DNA of 64,000 nucleotides from Symbiodinium natans. Taxonomy: Eukaryota; Sar; Dinophyceae; Suessiales; Symbiodiniaceae. The stretch's first letter is position 1. Each line of letters starts with the position of its first letter. Under the pieces are notes generated by a model that was not told the DNA's origin, did no database searches, and saw nothing but the letters and a program-made list of their open reading frames with translations. Shown one piece after another: positions 31,690-39,930 of this stretch. The translations under genes and the position numbers were made by a program. The DNA is taken from positions 1-64,000 of the forward strand of contig CAJNDS010000449.1 in the NCBI GenBank assembly GCA_905221605.1, given 5' to 3'.

Positions 31690-34600
31690 TTCGCATACGG
31701 GTACTGCTTGAGATAACGAGCCAACCGCTTCAGGTTGCCCCAGTCAGCGTCTGTCGGCATTACCATCTTTCTTGACAGTGTCTTGACCACATGGCCTATG
31801 TCTGCACGATCTTGTGCCAAGTATGCTGCGCGCATCACCAAGGACCTATACTGCTTCACCATCTCTGGTGGAAGTGCAGCTGCCTTAGCTTCCAGCAATT
31901 GTTGATCCACAGACTTCTTAACATCCGCTGTCTCTACGCCCTTACCATTGTTCAGACCCAGCTCCTCGATGAGGAGTTCTGCATGCCGCGAGTCTGCTTC
32001 AATCACGGCGCAGGGTCTCCCACTGTGTTGCTCCAACCGTATCACCCGATTGAGGAAAGTGATCTGGTTGCTTCCTGCAACTCCGATTCCTACCTCTCCT
32101 GTGCGCTTCAGCTCGTAGGCTTCTCGGAGTGTCTTGTCTAGTGCTTCCTGCGCTGCTTCGTCACCCAAGCACAGAAAGTCGTCTCCGTGTACTAAGACAC
32201 GGGCATCCAGCACTGGGTGATAGAAGACTGCACCATTGCTTCTTCCTCTCTTCCATCCTGCTTGAATCAGAGTTTGAGTGTAGTGGTCCTGCCATATCGC
32301 TGGCGCGTCTTGCGTTCCGTACATTGACTTCAATAGCAGTCCACACTCTCCTTCTCCTGCTCCCTCTTCCTCTGGGAGCTTCACATAAATGTTTCTCTTT
32401 GGAGTCCCATAGAAATGGGCTCTTGAGATGTCCCAGCTCCCAAGTCGTAACGGCCTCCCGTGCTTCGAGCGTTGTTTGCTCATAAGCATGGACGTAAGAA
32501 TGCGCACCGCTTCTAGCGGGGGCATAGCCGAAAACAACATCGCTGGGTCTAGCTGGTCCTCGGGGCCCTTCCTGGCCTTGATGTCTTTCACGACCAGTCT
32601 GGACCTCAAGTTGGGGTTCGTGTGATCCCCTTTGTTCGTGTCTACCCACTTCAGTGGGATTGGTTGCTTGCCTGTTTCTTGAATGCACTGGTCCAGAGGT
32701 ACCCTCTTCCACACACCTTGCTTGTGGATGTACTCCATCTCCAGCTGTCTAGCTTTGAGGACTCCTTCGGAGTCCAGGTACCCTCCATTCACGTCGTCCC
32801 AGTATTGGTACCAGTTGCCAGCAGGCATGCTGGGCTCCTCGGGTACTGGTCCTGCCGCATACGCATCTACGGCGCTTAGGCTTCCATCTTCAACCATTTG
32901 TTCTTTCAAGCCTTTAAGTACAGCATTTACCAGCTTTGGCGGGTAAACCGCAGCACCTCGGGCGATCTCACCTATAAGGCGGACATGCCTATGCCACAGT
33001 CCTCCCTGCTTGTTGCTGCACTCTCCCTGTAGGATTTCGGCCAACACTGGACTGTTTGTCATCCAGCCGGTTTCCTTTCTCACATATCCTTCGTTTCCTG
33101 CCACGTCGTTGGCCTTCATCTCCCATTTACACATGGGGCCTTTTACCACGTAAACTCTTTCATCCTCTGCGAGGGCTTTGACTTCCTCGTCGTACCATGA
33201 GTCCGCGCTCCACGGATGCTCGTGTAGGAAGTACCTTCCCTTTTCCATCTGCTTTCGGTACATCTTAATGCTCAAGTGCAGGTGTTGCTCTCCCTGCTCT
33301 CTTCTTTTCTTTCTCACCTCTGGTGACACCCGCTTCTGGTTGAGTGCTTGAAGCCTCGAGAAGGCTTCGCACGGCGGGCCTCCGGTCAACAGCCGGGGTT
33401 CTTCTGCATCAATCAGCTCCTCTAGTTCTTTCCTGTCTTCTTCTCTAGACAGGTCCCAATGCTCTTCACTGTTGGGCTTGGTCTCACACAAGTCTACCGC
33501 ATATCCAGGCAAAAGGCCCAGTCGCGGCGCGTGTTCCGTAAACCGTTTTGGGCTGTAGATTTCCATCACATCCACGGCTCCCATGGCTGTGCACAAGGAT
33601 GCGATATCCATCACCTCCTGTTCGGTGACGTCTACTTGCTCTGCCCTATACTTGTTCCGAACCATGCCTTGCACTAACAGTGCAGTTTCTCGTTTGAGAG
33701 AACTCAGCGCTTGCATGCTTTGCGGCGGCTGTTCTTCAGCCTGCTGCTGTACCACTGGCTGCGACACCAGTTCTTCTACATCTCCTGAGCTTGTTGCTCT
33801 AGGGTCTAAGCTTTCAGGCGGCTCCTCGGCCGTTCTTTTGATTCCACTTGCCGCGCTCGGTTCACTTTGCGCGGGCGGTGGTTCGTCAAGGTCGTAGTAG
33901 GCTCTTCGAGCCCTTTCATCTGCTGACATCGGCTTTGCCGTCTCTTTTTCTAACTCTGTTGGTCTACTCTCAGCTCCTCGCTTCTGCGGCGTCTGCTTTC
34001 CTACCGGCAGAGTCCCGGGTGACCCCGGGCTACTCGTGCCCCTCTTTTTCTTTCTCCCTCCTGCCTCAGGCACGCCTGAAGCCTCCGGTTCACCTACCGC
34101 ATCAGCTACTCGGAGCTCTTCTTCCCTCTCTGGGGGCTCTGGCCTTCGTCTCTGGCGCAACTCGTGTGCCTCAATTCTGGCCTTTCCCCTCTCGTCTTGA
34201 GCTAGAAGCTCCATCATTCTGGCTCTGCAGGCCTCTGTGTGGTTGACCTGCGTCGACTCTCCCAGGAGTACGCATGTACACCCGGGGCAGCCTGGGGTTG
34301 GTCCCAGGCGCTCTACATCCGCTTTCAGAATGTACAGTCTCCTTTGGACTGGCGGCGCCAACACTGGTGCCGGGCCCTGCACTGGAAGCGGGCCTTCTCC
34401 GTTGAGCCTGTGGCTCCTACCAGCTCTGTGGGCTACATCCCAAGGATAGCCTCTGAGGCTTGTCCATCCCTGAGCGTCCCATCTCTGCTCAGGCGGTAAA
34501 CGCCTCACTCCTTGCGCCCTCTTCACACCATTGGGTGTGATGACCAGCAACGCTCCGGTCCCGCCATGGTGTCCTATGTACCTGCCCTCCAACATCTTCA

Positions 34601-35498
34601 TGTGGAGATCATTCTTGTTGGATTCCGCGGCGACCGCTTCACGGTAGAAAAGCCTTTCACCCAGCTCTAAGGCTGGCCGTCTCCAGGCCTTCCCTGACCG
34701 GCGCTGCTCGGGCGTCCTGCCGTCTTCTCCCTTCCTATACCTCGTGAGCAAGTCTGCTCCGTGTCTCGGCAGCCATGCAAGGACTGGGTCCTCGTCACTT
34801 AGCGTGATCCCGAGCTTCTCCTCCAGAGAGCTCTTCATGACCCGTACTTGCCTTTTCACTTCTCTCACAGCTACCTCTGCCAGGCCGTTGGCCTGGTGGT
34901 CTCCCTCGGGAGTCTCTTGGGATATTGCTTCAATCCCCTTCAGGCCATCTATGGCCTTCGCCTTCATAGCCTTTATGGCTGGTTCTCCATCACTTTTCGC
35001 AATGAACTTCTTGTAACCAAGGTGCTTGACAAAGCCCTGCCAAAACTTGATGGCGTAGGGGTCTGTTCCCTTGGCTTCCACAAAAGTCGCAGCTATTGCT
35101 TGCGTCTTCGAATCTTTGATGACCAGGATTGGTTTCACCTTGCCATCGTCTTGTCCCATAAAACAGTAGTCACACGCCACCGTTGGAAGTCCGTCGTTCT
35201 GACGCTCACGTTGCTCCCGGCTGCGGTGCTGCTGGCCAATGCCTCTCGCAGCCACGCAGTGGCGACACCACTCTCTGTATTGGACATGTCCAAGCACCTC
35301 GTGCTCAGCTATCTCTGCGGCGGTCGGTTCTATCGGAGACCGAACCTGCTTAGGAGCCGCTACCTCTACTTCGCCTTCTTCTTCCCCTTCCGGGCTTTGC
35401 GCCGGAGCTTCTGGTCCGGCCACCTCACCGGCGCACAAAGGGTGCCCGGCTTCTGGCGTCCCAGTGGGACTTACGCTTTCAGCTGCCCGCTGAAACCC
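31641..35498 (-). CDS. pol: Pol: integrase, Cys/His motif, methyltransferase-like domain, reverse transcriptase
   Basis: Residue numbers count from position 35,438 (a TTG; no ATG is needed if made by frameshift). Integrase: zinc motif H46-x4-H51-x6-C58-x2-C61, catalytic D90, D150 and E188. A Cys/His cluster at 384-404 (C-x2-C then H-x3-C). A low-complexity linker. A domain at about 615-850 resembling a cytosine-C5 methyltransferase (VDL at 648-650, GGPPCEAFS at 686-694, EHP at 740-742). RT: W-D-I-S at 1002-1005 and V-H-G-D-D at 1083-1087 in place of Y-x-D-D, then YRSLVMRAAYLAQ near 1200. The frame stops at 31,641 just as RNase H continues in another frame. Domain order defines copia. Confidence 0.92.
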   Translation of the reverse strand, partial: GFQRAAESVSPTGTPEAGHPLCAGEVAGPEAPAQSPEGEEEGEVEVAAPKQVRSPIEPTAAEIAEHEVLGHVQYREWCRHCVAARGIGQQHRSREQRERQNDGLPTVACDYCFMGQDDGKVKPILVIKDSKTQAIAATFVEAKGTDPYAIKFWQGFVKHLGYKKFIAKSDGEPAIKAMKAKAIDGLKGIEAISQETPEGDHQANGLAEVAVREVKRQVRVMKSSLEEKLGITLSDEDPVLAWLPRHGADLLTRYRKGEDGRTPEQRRSGKAWRRPALELGERLFYREAVAAESNKNDLHMKMLEGRYIGHHGGTGALLVITPNGVKRAQGVRRLPPEQRWDAQGWTSLRGYPWDVAHRAGRSHRLNGEGPLPVQGPAPVLAPPVQRRLYILKADVERLGPTPGCPGCTCVLLGESTQVNHTEACRARMMELLAQDERGKARIEAHELRQRRRPEPPEREEELRVADAVGEPEASGVPEAGGRKKKRGTSSPGSPGTLPVGKQTPQKRGAESRPTELEKETAKPMSADERARRAYYDLDEPPPAQSEPSAASGIKRTAEEPPESLDPRATSSGDVEELVSQPVVQQQAEEQPPQSMQALSSLKRETALLVQGMVRNKYRAEQVDVTEQEVMDIASLCTAMGAVDVMEIYSPKRFTEHAPRLGLLPGYAVDLCETKPNSEEHWDLSREEDRKELEELIDAEEPRLLTGGPPCEAFSRLQALNQKRVSPEVRKKRREQGEQHLHLSIKMYRKQMEKGRYFLHEHPWSADSWYDEEVKALAEDERVYVVKGPMCKWEMKANDVAGNEGYVRKETGWMTNSPVLAEILQGECSNKQGGLWHRHVRLIGEIARGAAVYPPKLVNAVLKGLKEQMVEDGSLSAVDAYAAGPVPEEPSMPAGNWYQYWDDVNGGYLDSEGVLKARQLEMEYIHKQGVWKRVPLDQCIQETGKQPIPLKWVDTNKGDHTNPNLRSRLVVKDIKARKGPEDQLDPAMLFSAMPPLEAVRILTSMLMSKQRSKHGRPLRLGSWDISRAHFYGTPKRNIYVKLPEEEGAGEGECGLLLKSMYGTQDAPAIWQDHYTQTLIQAGWKRGRSNGAVFYHPVLDARVLVHGDDFLCLGDEAAQEALDKTLREAYELKRTGEVGIGVAGSNQITFLNRVIRLEQHSGRPCAVIEADSRHAELLIEELGLNNGKGVETADVKKSVDQQLLEAKAAALPPEMVKQYRSLVMRAAYLAQDRADIGHVVKTLSRKMVMPTDADWGNLKRLARYLKQYPYAKWFMNNSENQPSSVSK

Positions 35499-37252
35499 GA
35501 CGTTGCGGCCTTGGCCGCCTCGACTGCGTTTGCTTCCAAGTAGAAGTTGTAGACACCTCCCTCCTGGTAGAGGGGTATCGTACCCTTCTTTTCTTCGGCG
35601 CTCGCATGTTTTACCAGCTTTTCTATCTTTCGGCCTAATGGGCTTGCGCGGGGTATGAGGTGCCCTTCATCCTCTTGGATCACACCCACATACCCTTGTT
35701 TCGCACACTTGTAGGCTGACACCAGCGGTTTGTGCACCGGGGCCAGGGACCCAGTGATCCCCTTCATCCGGCCATTCTCGTCTCTGCCGGAGATTTTGCA
35801 TGCACCTTTGCTGGTGATCAGTTCTCCACTTGCGGTCTTGAAGGTCAGCTCTGGGCCTTCAGCAGGCGAACCCTTACTCTCCCAGTCCTGAGGGATTGCT
35901 GTCCGGGCCGCCCCTGTGTCGTAGTTAAACTTCATCCACCGCCCGCCTTGGGAGGCGGTTTCTACAGCGCAAAGTTCAACTGCACCCAGCTCATCTTCCT
36001 GAGCTGGTTCTTCTGCCTCTCCCTCTTCTAGGGATCCAGCGTGCTTTCCTTTGCCTTTGCTTTTGCCCTTGTCCTTGGGCTTGCCCTTGTTCTTTGAGTC
36101 CGTGTTTCCCAATTTGAGCTTTGACCAACAGTCGGCGGCTTTATGGCCAGGCTTGCCACAGTTGTGACAGTTGCCTTGGAACTTCTGTACAGAGCCATTC
36201 TTGGTTTGAGCCTTTCCGTTTGAGCCATCTTTGCCACCCTTACCTTTACCTTTACCTTTAGGGTCTTTACCTTTCCCCTTCCCCTTCATGAGGGAGCTTA
36301 TGGCTTGGGTTAAGGCATCAACCTCCATTGGCGCTGGTCCTTGGGACGATGACGCTGGGATTTTCCCCGGTTGTTCTACCGTCCCTTTCGTCTTAACCTC
36401 AACCAACTGCTGTATCTCCCCCTTCATATCTTCGTAGGTGTTTAACCTAGCTTTGTTGAGGATAAGATGCTGCTCTAAGTCTGTAGGAACTAGCAACTCT
36501 AGGGCTGTACTCTTCAAGTCGTCACTCAACTTTTCTCTCACGCCTGCATCATTCTTTCGGGCTTCGTATCTTCTTATCAGGTCGTCTAGTTGGTCTATAG
36601 CTTGTCTAACATGCTCCCAACCCTTGACTCTCACTGGTGACAGAATGGCCCTCAAGAGGTTCCTCTTGCGGCCTGCCGACAGCGGGTCGAACCGCCGGTG
36701 CAGGCGTCTCCAGGCCTCAAAACCACCACCAGAGTTCACCACTATGCCCTCGGATTCTCCCGTGCACAGGTGCTGGAGTAGCCGCCATACTTGGTCACCC
36801 TTTTCCGGGATGTCTTCTACGGTGTCTGCGGCTGCTGTTACTGTGCCACCGGGGCTAGCGGGGGCTGGGCTGTTACCAAACTGCAGGTCTACATCTGTGT
36901 CTTTGACTTCGTCTTCTTGCTCTTGTGCCCACTCAAGTACCTCTTCAAACTTTCTTCCAAACACAGACGCCAACATATTGACGACCGACCGACTCCATCT
37001 ACGGAACTCATCTTCCACATTGTTGAACCGCTCGGGTCTACCTAGGGCTTTGGTATCGAACAGAATTCTTGTGGAGTCAGGTCCCTTTTCCCTAACCCTC
37101 ATCGTTTGGGCTAGCTCTGCTACAGACTGAGCTAGGGCTGCTACTCCTGCTTGCCCCTGTTCTGCCTGTTGTTGCTGTGCCGTTAGCGCCGTTATCTCTG
37201 CCTGCATTGCTGCGATTGTCTGCTGTAGCTGTTGCACCTGTGTTGCGTCCAT
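35471..37252 (-). CDS. gag: Gag with C-terminal aspartic protease (593 aa)
   Basis: A Gln-rich coiled-coil start (residues 1-50) is followed by a copia-type capsid region (about 65-290, with WRRLHRRFDP and an R-N-L-L-R segment). A Lys/Gly-rich basic stretch follows, then a CCHC zinc knuckle at 362-375 (C-x2-C-x4-H-x4-C), then a retropepsin-like domain around 437-525 with the active-site triad D445-T446-G447. It packages element RNA and processes the polyprotein. Chosen start: first ATG of the frame. Pol lies in the -1 frame; a GGGTTTC heptamer sits 18 nt before the gag stop. Confidence 0.9.
   Translation of the reverse strand: MDATQVQQLQQTIAAMQAEITALTAQQQQAEQGQAGVAALAQSVAELAQTMRVREKGPDSTRILFDTKALGRPERFNNVEDEFRRWSRSVVNMLASVFGRKFEEVLEWAQEQEDEVKDTDVDLQFGNSPAPASPGGTVTAAADTVEDIPEKGDQVWRLLQHLCTGESEGIVVNSGGGFEAWRRLHRRFDPLSAGRKRNLLRAILSPVRVKGWEHVRQAIDQLDDLIRRYEARKNDAGVREKLSDDLKSTALELLVPTDLEQHLILNKARLNTYEDMKGEIQQLVEVKTKGTVEQPGKIPASSSQGPAPMEVDALTQAISSLMKGKGKGKDPKGKGKGKGGKDGSNGKAQTKNGSVQKFQGNCHNCGKPGHKAADCWSKLKLGNTDSKNKGKPKDKGKSKGKGKHAGSLEEGEAEEPAQEDELGAVELCAVETASQGGRWMKFNYDTGAARTAIPQDWESKGSPAEGPELTFKTASGELITSKGACKISGRDENGRMKGITGSLAPVHKPLVSAYKCAKQGYVGVIQEDEGHLIPRASPLGRKIEKLVKHASAEEKKGTIPLYQEGGVYNFYLEANAVEAAKAATSGFSGQLKA
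35492..35498 (-). other. Candidate -1 ribosomal frameshift heptamer at gag-pol overlap
   Basis: In gag frame the codons are TCG GGT TTC, so the bases read G GGT TTC, which fits X XXY YYZ. Slipping back one base enters exactly the pol frame, which is open from here to 31,641. Possible downstream structure: CAGC/GCTG immediately after, and GTCCC-ACT-GGGAC just past the gag stop. Neither has the textbook spacing. Confidence 0.6.
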
Positions 37253-37391
37253 CTTGTGTTTTCTACGTCAACGACGGAAAAGAACCCTATTTGGTCTAGG
37301 CTAAACTCAAACCCTGCCGCCTACCCTTCCCTTTTTCTCTCTCGGGCAGCGGCGTTCAAAAAATGCGTTTCTCTTCTCGAAGAAGGGCCGA
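37253..37391 (-). other. Copia spacer between the 5' ORF and gag
   Basis: 139 bp; no ORF. It would have to carry any internal initiation signal or trans-splice acceptor used for gag, but none is evident. Confidence 0.5.
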
Positions 37392-38636
37392 TCACTCGGC
37401 CTCTCCCTCGCACTCCTCGGAGCCTTCCTCCTCAGAGCTGCTCCTCAACTGTCCTGAGGGCCTTCTATACACAAAGTTGGGTTTGGCCTTAGCCTCGACC
37501 CTGGTTGTGAATGCTACGGCTGCTCTTCTCGCACGCAACTCCCGCTCGTCGCAGCTGCTGCAGGCTCCACCTGCCGTGCCGCTCGCGGCTCGGCCTGCAA
37601 GCGCCCTTTGCAAGGACAACCCAACAGATCCCGCGGTTACCTTGGTGATCCAGCCAAACGCCAACCTTCGAATCTGGTAGTTCGTTGTTGGGGTCAAGGG
37701 TGCTCCTCCCTTCCGGGTCTCAGGCTTACCGGCGTCTATTCCAGCCCAGTACTGCCTCAACGCCAGGTGCTGGAGTCGCGTGTCCAAGGACGCCTTGTGT
37801 GTCCACCCTTCTCGCACCCGCCGGTCCTCCTCTGCAGCGGTCCAAACACCCAAGCCTCGGCCTTTTCCCTTTTGCTTACCTTTCGACTTGGGCTCTGCTT
37901 TGGGCGCTGCCTCAAGCGCGGCGATGGTAGGTACTGCCGCCTCTGGTTGCACTGCAGGCTCAGGAACAATCACCAACCCACGGTTGCGGCGGCGATAGAT
38001 AGCTGTACCTGCCGCTCTGGCCTTTGCCTTCGCGCGAGCCTCCGCCGCACCTGCTGCCAAGATAGCTGCTACCCTAGCCTCTCTTCTCACAGGCACCGAT
38101 GGTGCGGATGGCACCGACTCTTCCCCTTCACGGGGAGCCGAGCTGCAGCTCGACCTAGACCGGCTTCTTGACCTCGCTTTCGGCTCGGCCCTGTCCCTTG
38201 GCACCACCGACAGCAAGGAGCTATCACTTGAAGGTTCCTCCTCAGGCGTAAGGACAATGCTTGGCGTCTTCGGCTGCTCCAACCCCTGATCCTTGAACGC
38301 TTCTTCCGGTGTTCCCGGAGAGGTCCCCTCTATAGTTCTACCCTCCGGGGGTGTTTGAGGGGGCTTCACGTAGTTCACGTCGAAGGCCTCAGGCGGTGTG
38401 CCTGGCACGCACTGCCGCTTCCACGGCGGCGGACCCTCAGGTTCAGCTGGTGTCTGGTCCAGCCTACGCGAACCTGGTAGCCCCTTGTCAGCAGCCCACA
38501 CTTTGCGGCCCTTGCGCCGTTCCAGCGCCTCAGCGCTCCTGACGCCCTTCTTCCGGGGCTTTGTACTCCTGCCCTTTCCTCCTTTCCCAGTGACTTTCCT
38601 TGTGTGCCCCTTTTCGCTATGGCTCCACGCTACCAT
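37392..38636 (-). CDS. Extra 5' ORF of the copia element (414 aa, unknown function)
   Basis: An open frame upstream of gag whose ATG takes its A from the last base of the 5' LTR and its TG from the PBS. The N-terminal third is basic (KGHTRKVTGKGGKGR), followed by acidic/proline-rich segments, an RS stretch (RSRSRSRSS near residue 165), Ala/Lys-rich low complexity, then a more globular part (QHLALRQYWAGIDAG, RLAFGWITKVTAG) and an acidic tail. I recognise no domain. Standard copia elements lack such an ORF. It could be a Gag-like, RNA-binding or host-derived accessory protein, or a 5' extension of the polyprotein. It ends 139 nt before the gag ATG. Confidence 0.65.
   Translation of the reverse strand: MVAWSHSEKGHTRKVTGKGGKGRSTKPRKKGVRSAEALERRKGRKVWAADKGLPGSRRLDQTPAEPEGPPPWKRQCVPGTPPEAFDVNYVKPPQTPPEGRTIEGTSPGTPEEAFKDQGLEQPKTPSIVLTPEEEPSSDSSLLSVVPRDRAEPKARSRSRSRSSCSSAPREGEESVPSAPSVPVRREARVAAILAAGAAEARAKAKARAAGTAIYRRRNRGLVIVPEPAVQPEAAVPTIAALEAAPKAEPKSKGKQKGKGRGLGVWTAAEEDRRVREGWTHKASLDTRLQHLALRQYWAGIDAGKPETRKGGAPLTPTTNYQIRRLAFGWITKVTAGSVGLSLQRALAGRAASGTAGGACSSCDERELRARRAAVAFTTRVEAKAKPNFVYRRPSGQLRSSSEEEGSEECEGEAE
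38621..38635 (-). other. Primer binding site
   Basis: Directly after the 5' LTR the element strand begins TGGTAGCGTGGAGCC; its complement ends in ACCA like a tRNA 3' end. The implied acceptor stem would pair A1 with U72, a hallmark of eukaryotic initiator tRNA-Met, the usual copia primer. The tRNA identity is inferred. Confidence 0.7.
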
Positions 38637-38747
38637 GAAAATCTCTTTTCTACGCTCAACTGGGAATCTTGAGAGTTAGATGCATCGGCATATATACACT
38701 GTACACTATACAACTGCATGACCTAGATTAGGCGGTACAATTTTGCA
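38636..38747 (-). repeat. 5' LTR of the copia element
   Basis: 112 bp, identical to the other LTR except one base near its right end (A here, G there, plus-strand view). Very short for a copia LTR. In element orientation it contains a TGTATATATG stretch that could act in transcription initiation, although dinoflagellate promoters rarely use TATA boxes. Confidence 0.95.
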
Positions 38748-38752
38748 CCTAT
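38748..38752. repeat. Target site duplication, right copy
   Basis: CCTAT, matching 30,921-30,925. Removing the element restores an uninterrupted degenerate CCCTAAA repeat. Confidence 0.9.
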
Positions 38753-38774
38753 ACCCTAAACCCTAAAACCTGAC

Positions 38775-38848
38775 AAACCGAAAGTCCCAATCCAGGGCCT
38801 GCTGGGTGAGGCCAAGGAATGCGACGCATTGGACGCAGCGAGTCCCGC
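38775..38848 (-). CDS. Candidate internal exon just upstream of the copia insertion
   Basis: Acceptor CCATAG; reads GTRCVQCVAFLGLTQQALDW, then DFRF; donor GTCAGG. Only 23 bp separate its end from the copia target duplication, so the element sits in the intron that follows this exon. Confidence 0.6.
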
Positions 38849-38939
38849 CTATGGCAGCTGAGGAAGCTCCGCTGGGGGTTAGGGATTAGCTATAGGGTTT
38901 GAGGTTTAGCGCTGTTGGAGAGTTTGAGGGGGCTACCCG

Positions 38940-39042
38940 AAGAGCCCAACAACCCTTAAGTATTGAATATACCTTATAAGCCATGTTAAGAATCCCTGTA
39001 TAAATTAAGGTATCTTCCTCAATTAAGGGGCACTGGGCTCTT
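38940..39042. mobile_element. MITE-like element, 103 bp
   Basis: AAGAGCCCAACAACCCTTAA is inverted with few mismatches as TTAAGGGGCACTGGGCTCTT. Confidence 0.7.
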
Positions 39043-39144
39043 GGGGCAGGCGTTTTGTCTGCTTGCTTCCGTCTGCTAGTTGTAGTGGCTCCTGCTTCGG
39101 CCCAGGATTCAAGACATGGGGGAGATTTAGGGTTGCAGGGTTGG

Positions 39145-39335
39145 GGTTTAGGGTTTAGGGTTTAGGGTTTAGGGTTTAGGGTTTAGGGTTTAGGGTTTAG
39201 GGTTTAGGGTTTAGGGTTTAGGGTTTGGGGTTTGGGGTTTGGGGTTTGGGGTTTGGGGTTTGGGGTTTGGGGTTTGGGGTTTGGGGTTTAGGGTTTAGGT
39301 TTTTTGGGTTTAGGGTTTAGGGTTTAGGGTTGTAT
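39145..39335. repeat. TTTAGGG / TTTGGGG array
   Basis: About twelve TTTAGGG, then nine TTTGGGG, then TTTAGGG again. Confidence 0.95.
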
Positions 39336-39430
39336 AGGGCTTAGGGTTGGAGGATTTCTTGTGTAACTAGCTAGCGTTTGGGGCGCTTAGGGTTTCCAAC
39401 TCTCTCTTTCAAGCAGGCCTGCCGCTCTAC

Positions 39431-39466
39431 CTCGGAATAGCGGTCGAAGATCCCCTGGCCCCTCAG
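39431..39466 (-). CDS. Candidate micro-exon (minus, 36 nt or longer)
   Basis: Acceptor GTCTCTCAG with a pyrimidine tract, twelve codons LRGQGIFDRYSE, donor GTAGAG, phase 0 on both sides. The frame stays open further (VERQACLKERV), so a later donor is possible. Confidence 0.55.
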
Positions 39467-39599
39467 CTGAGAGACATGTAAACACATGGTCACTGCTCTA
39501 ACTTAGGGTCCTTCTTCGGGTTTAGGGTTTAGGGTTAAATTGTGGCCCCTTTGGGGTTGGTACTAAAGCCTCTTGTATTAGGGTACTGTACCCTGGGTG

Positions 39600-39725
39600 A
39601 GTCTGCATGTCTGCGTGTCTGCGTGTCTCTCTGTGTGTGTGCGCGCGTGCGCGTGCTTCTCTCTGCGTGTCCGCGTGTCGGTGTGTCTGCGTGCGTGTGT
39701 GGGTGTGCGTGCGCGCGTGTCTTGC
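39600..39725. repeat. GTCTGCGTGT-rich low-complexity tract
   Basis: Degenerate (GT/GC)n with CTGCGTGTC subrepeats; the open frames across it on both strands are artefacts. Confidence 0.85.
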
Positions 39726-39835
39726 TAACTGTTCGTGCTCGTCAGGATCCAAAAAAAACCTAAGCCTAGGGCCCAAGCCCGGAATAAAAGCCTAAATCGA
39801 ACAAGCCAAGCCCTCCCCCTCCCATAATCACTTGC

Positions 39836-39930
39836 CGGGGCGCTGTTTAAGCTCCTCAGGAGTTTGGAAGTGGGTGACAATGACCTGCTTCTTGCTCAGG
39901 AAGTCCTCGCAACGCAAAACCGAATGTCCC
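39836..39930 (-). CDS. Candidate internal exon (minus) with GC donor
   Basis: Acceptor AAAAG; reads GHSVLRCEDFLSKKQVIVTH, then FQTPEELKQRP, to a GCAAGT donor. The length keeps one open frame end to end. Confidence 0.65.

Larger units (their letters stand above)
30926..38747 (-). mobile_element. Nearly intact Ty1/copia LTR retrotransposon (7,822 bp)
   Basis: Two 112-bp direct repeats (30,926-31,037 and 38,636-38,747; one mismatch), each starting TG and ending CA, bound a minus-strand coding region. The flanks carry a perfect 5-bp target duplication CCTAT. A tRNA-like PBS and a purine tract sit at the expected places. Domain order gag - protease - integrase - reverse transcriptase - RNase H is that of Pseudoviridae (copia). 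Near-identical LTRs suggest a recent insertion. It lies in the sense orientation inside an intron of the surrounding minus-strand gene and interrupts a CCCTAAA patch. At least one frame break (RT to RNase H) suggests this copy may not be autonomous. Confidence 0.95.

Noticed and set aside
32161-32712. 183-aa minus-strand frame inside pol
   Set aside because: An alternative frame of the RT region, which has the real catalytic motifs in the main pol frame.
31791-38679. Plus-strand open frames across the copia element (e.g. 34,848-35,543; 36,438-37,130; 37,608-38,171)
   Set aside because: Shadows of the GC-rich minus-strand gag/pol frames; no domains, and they lie opposite clear catalytic motifs.
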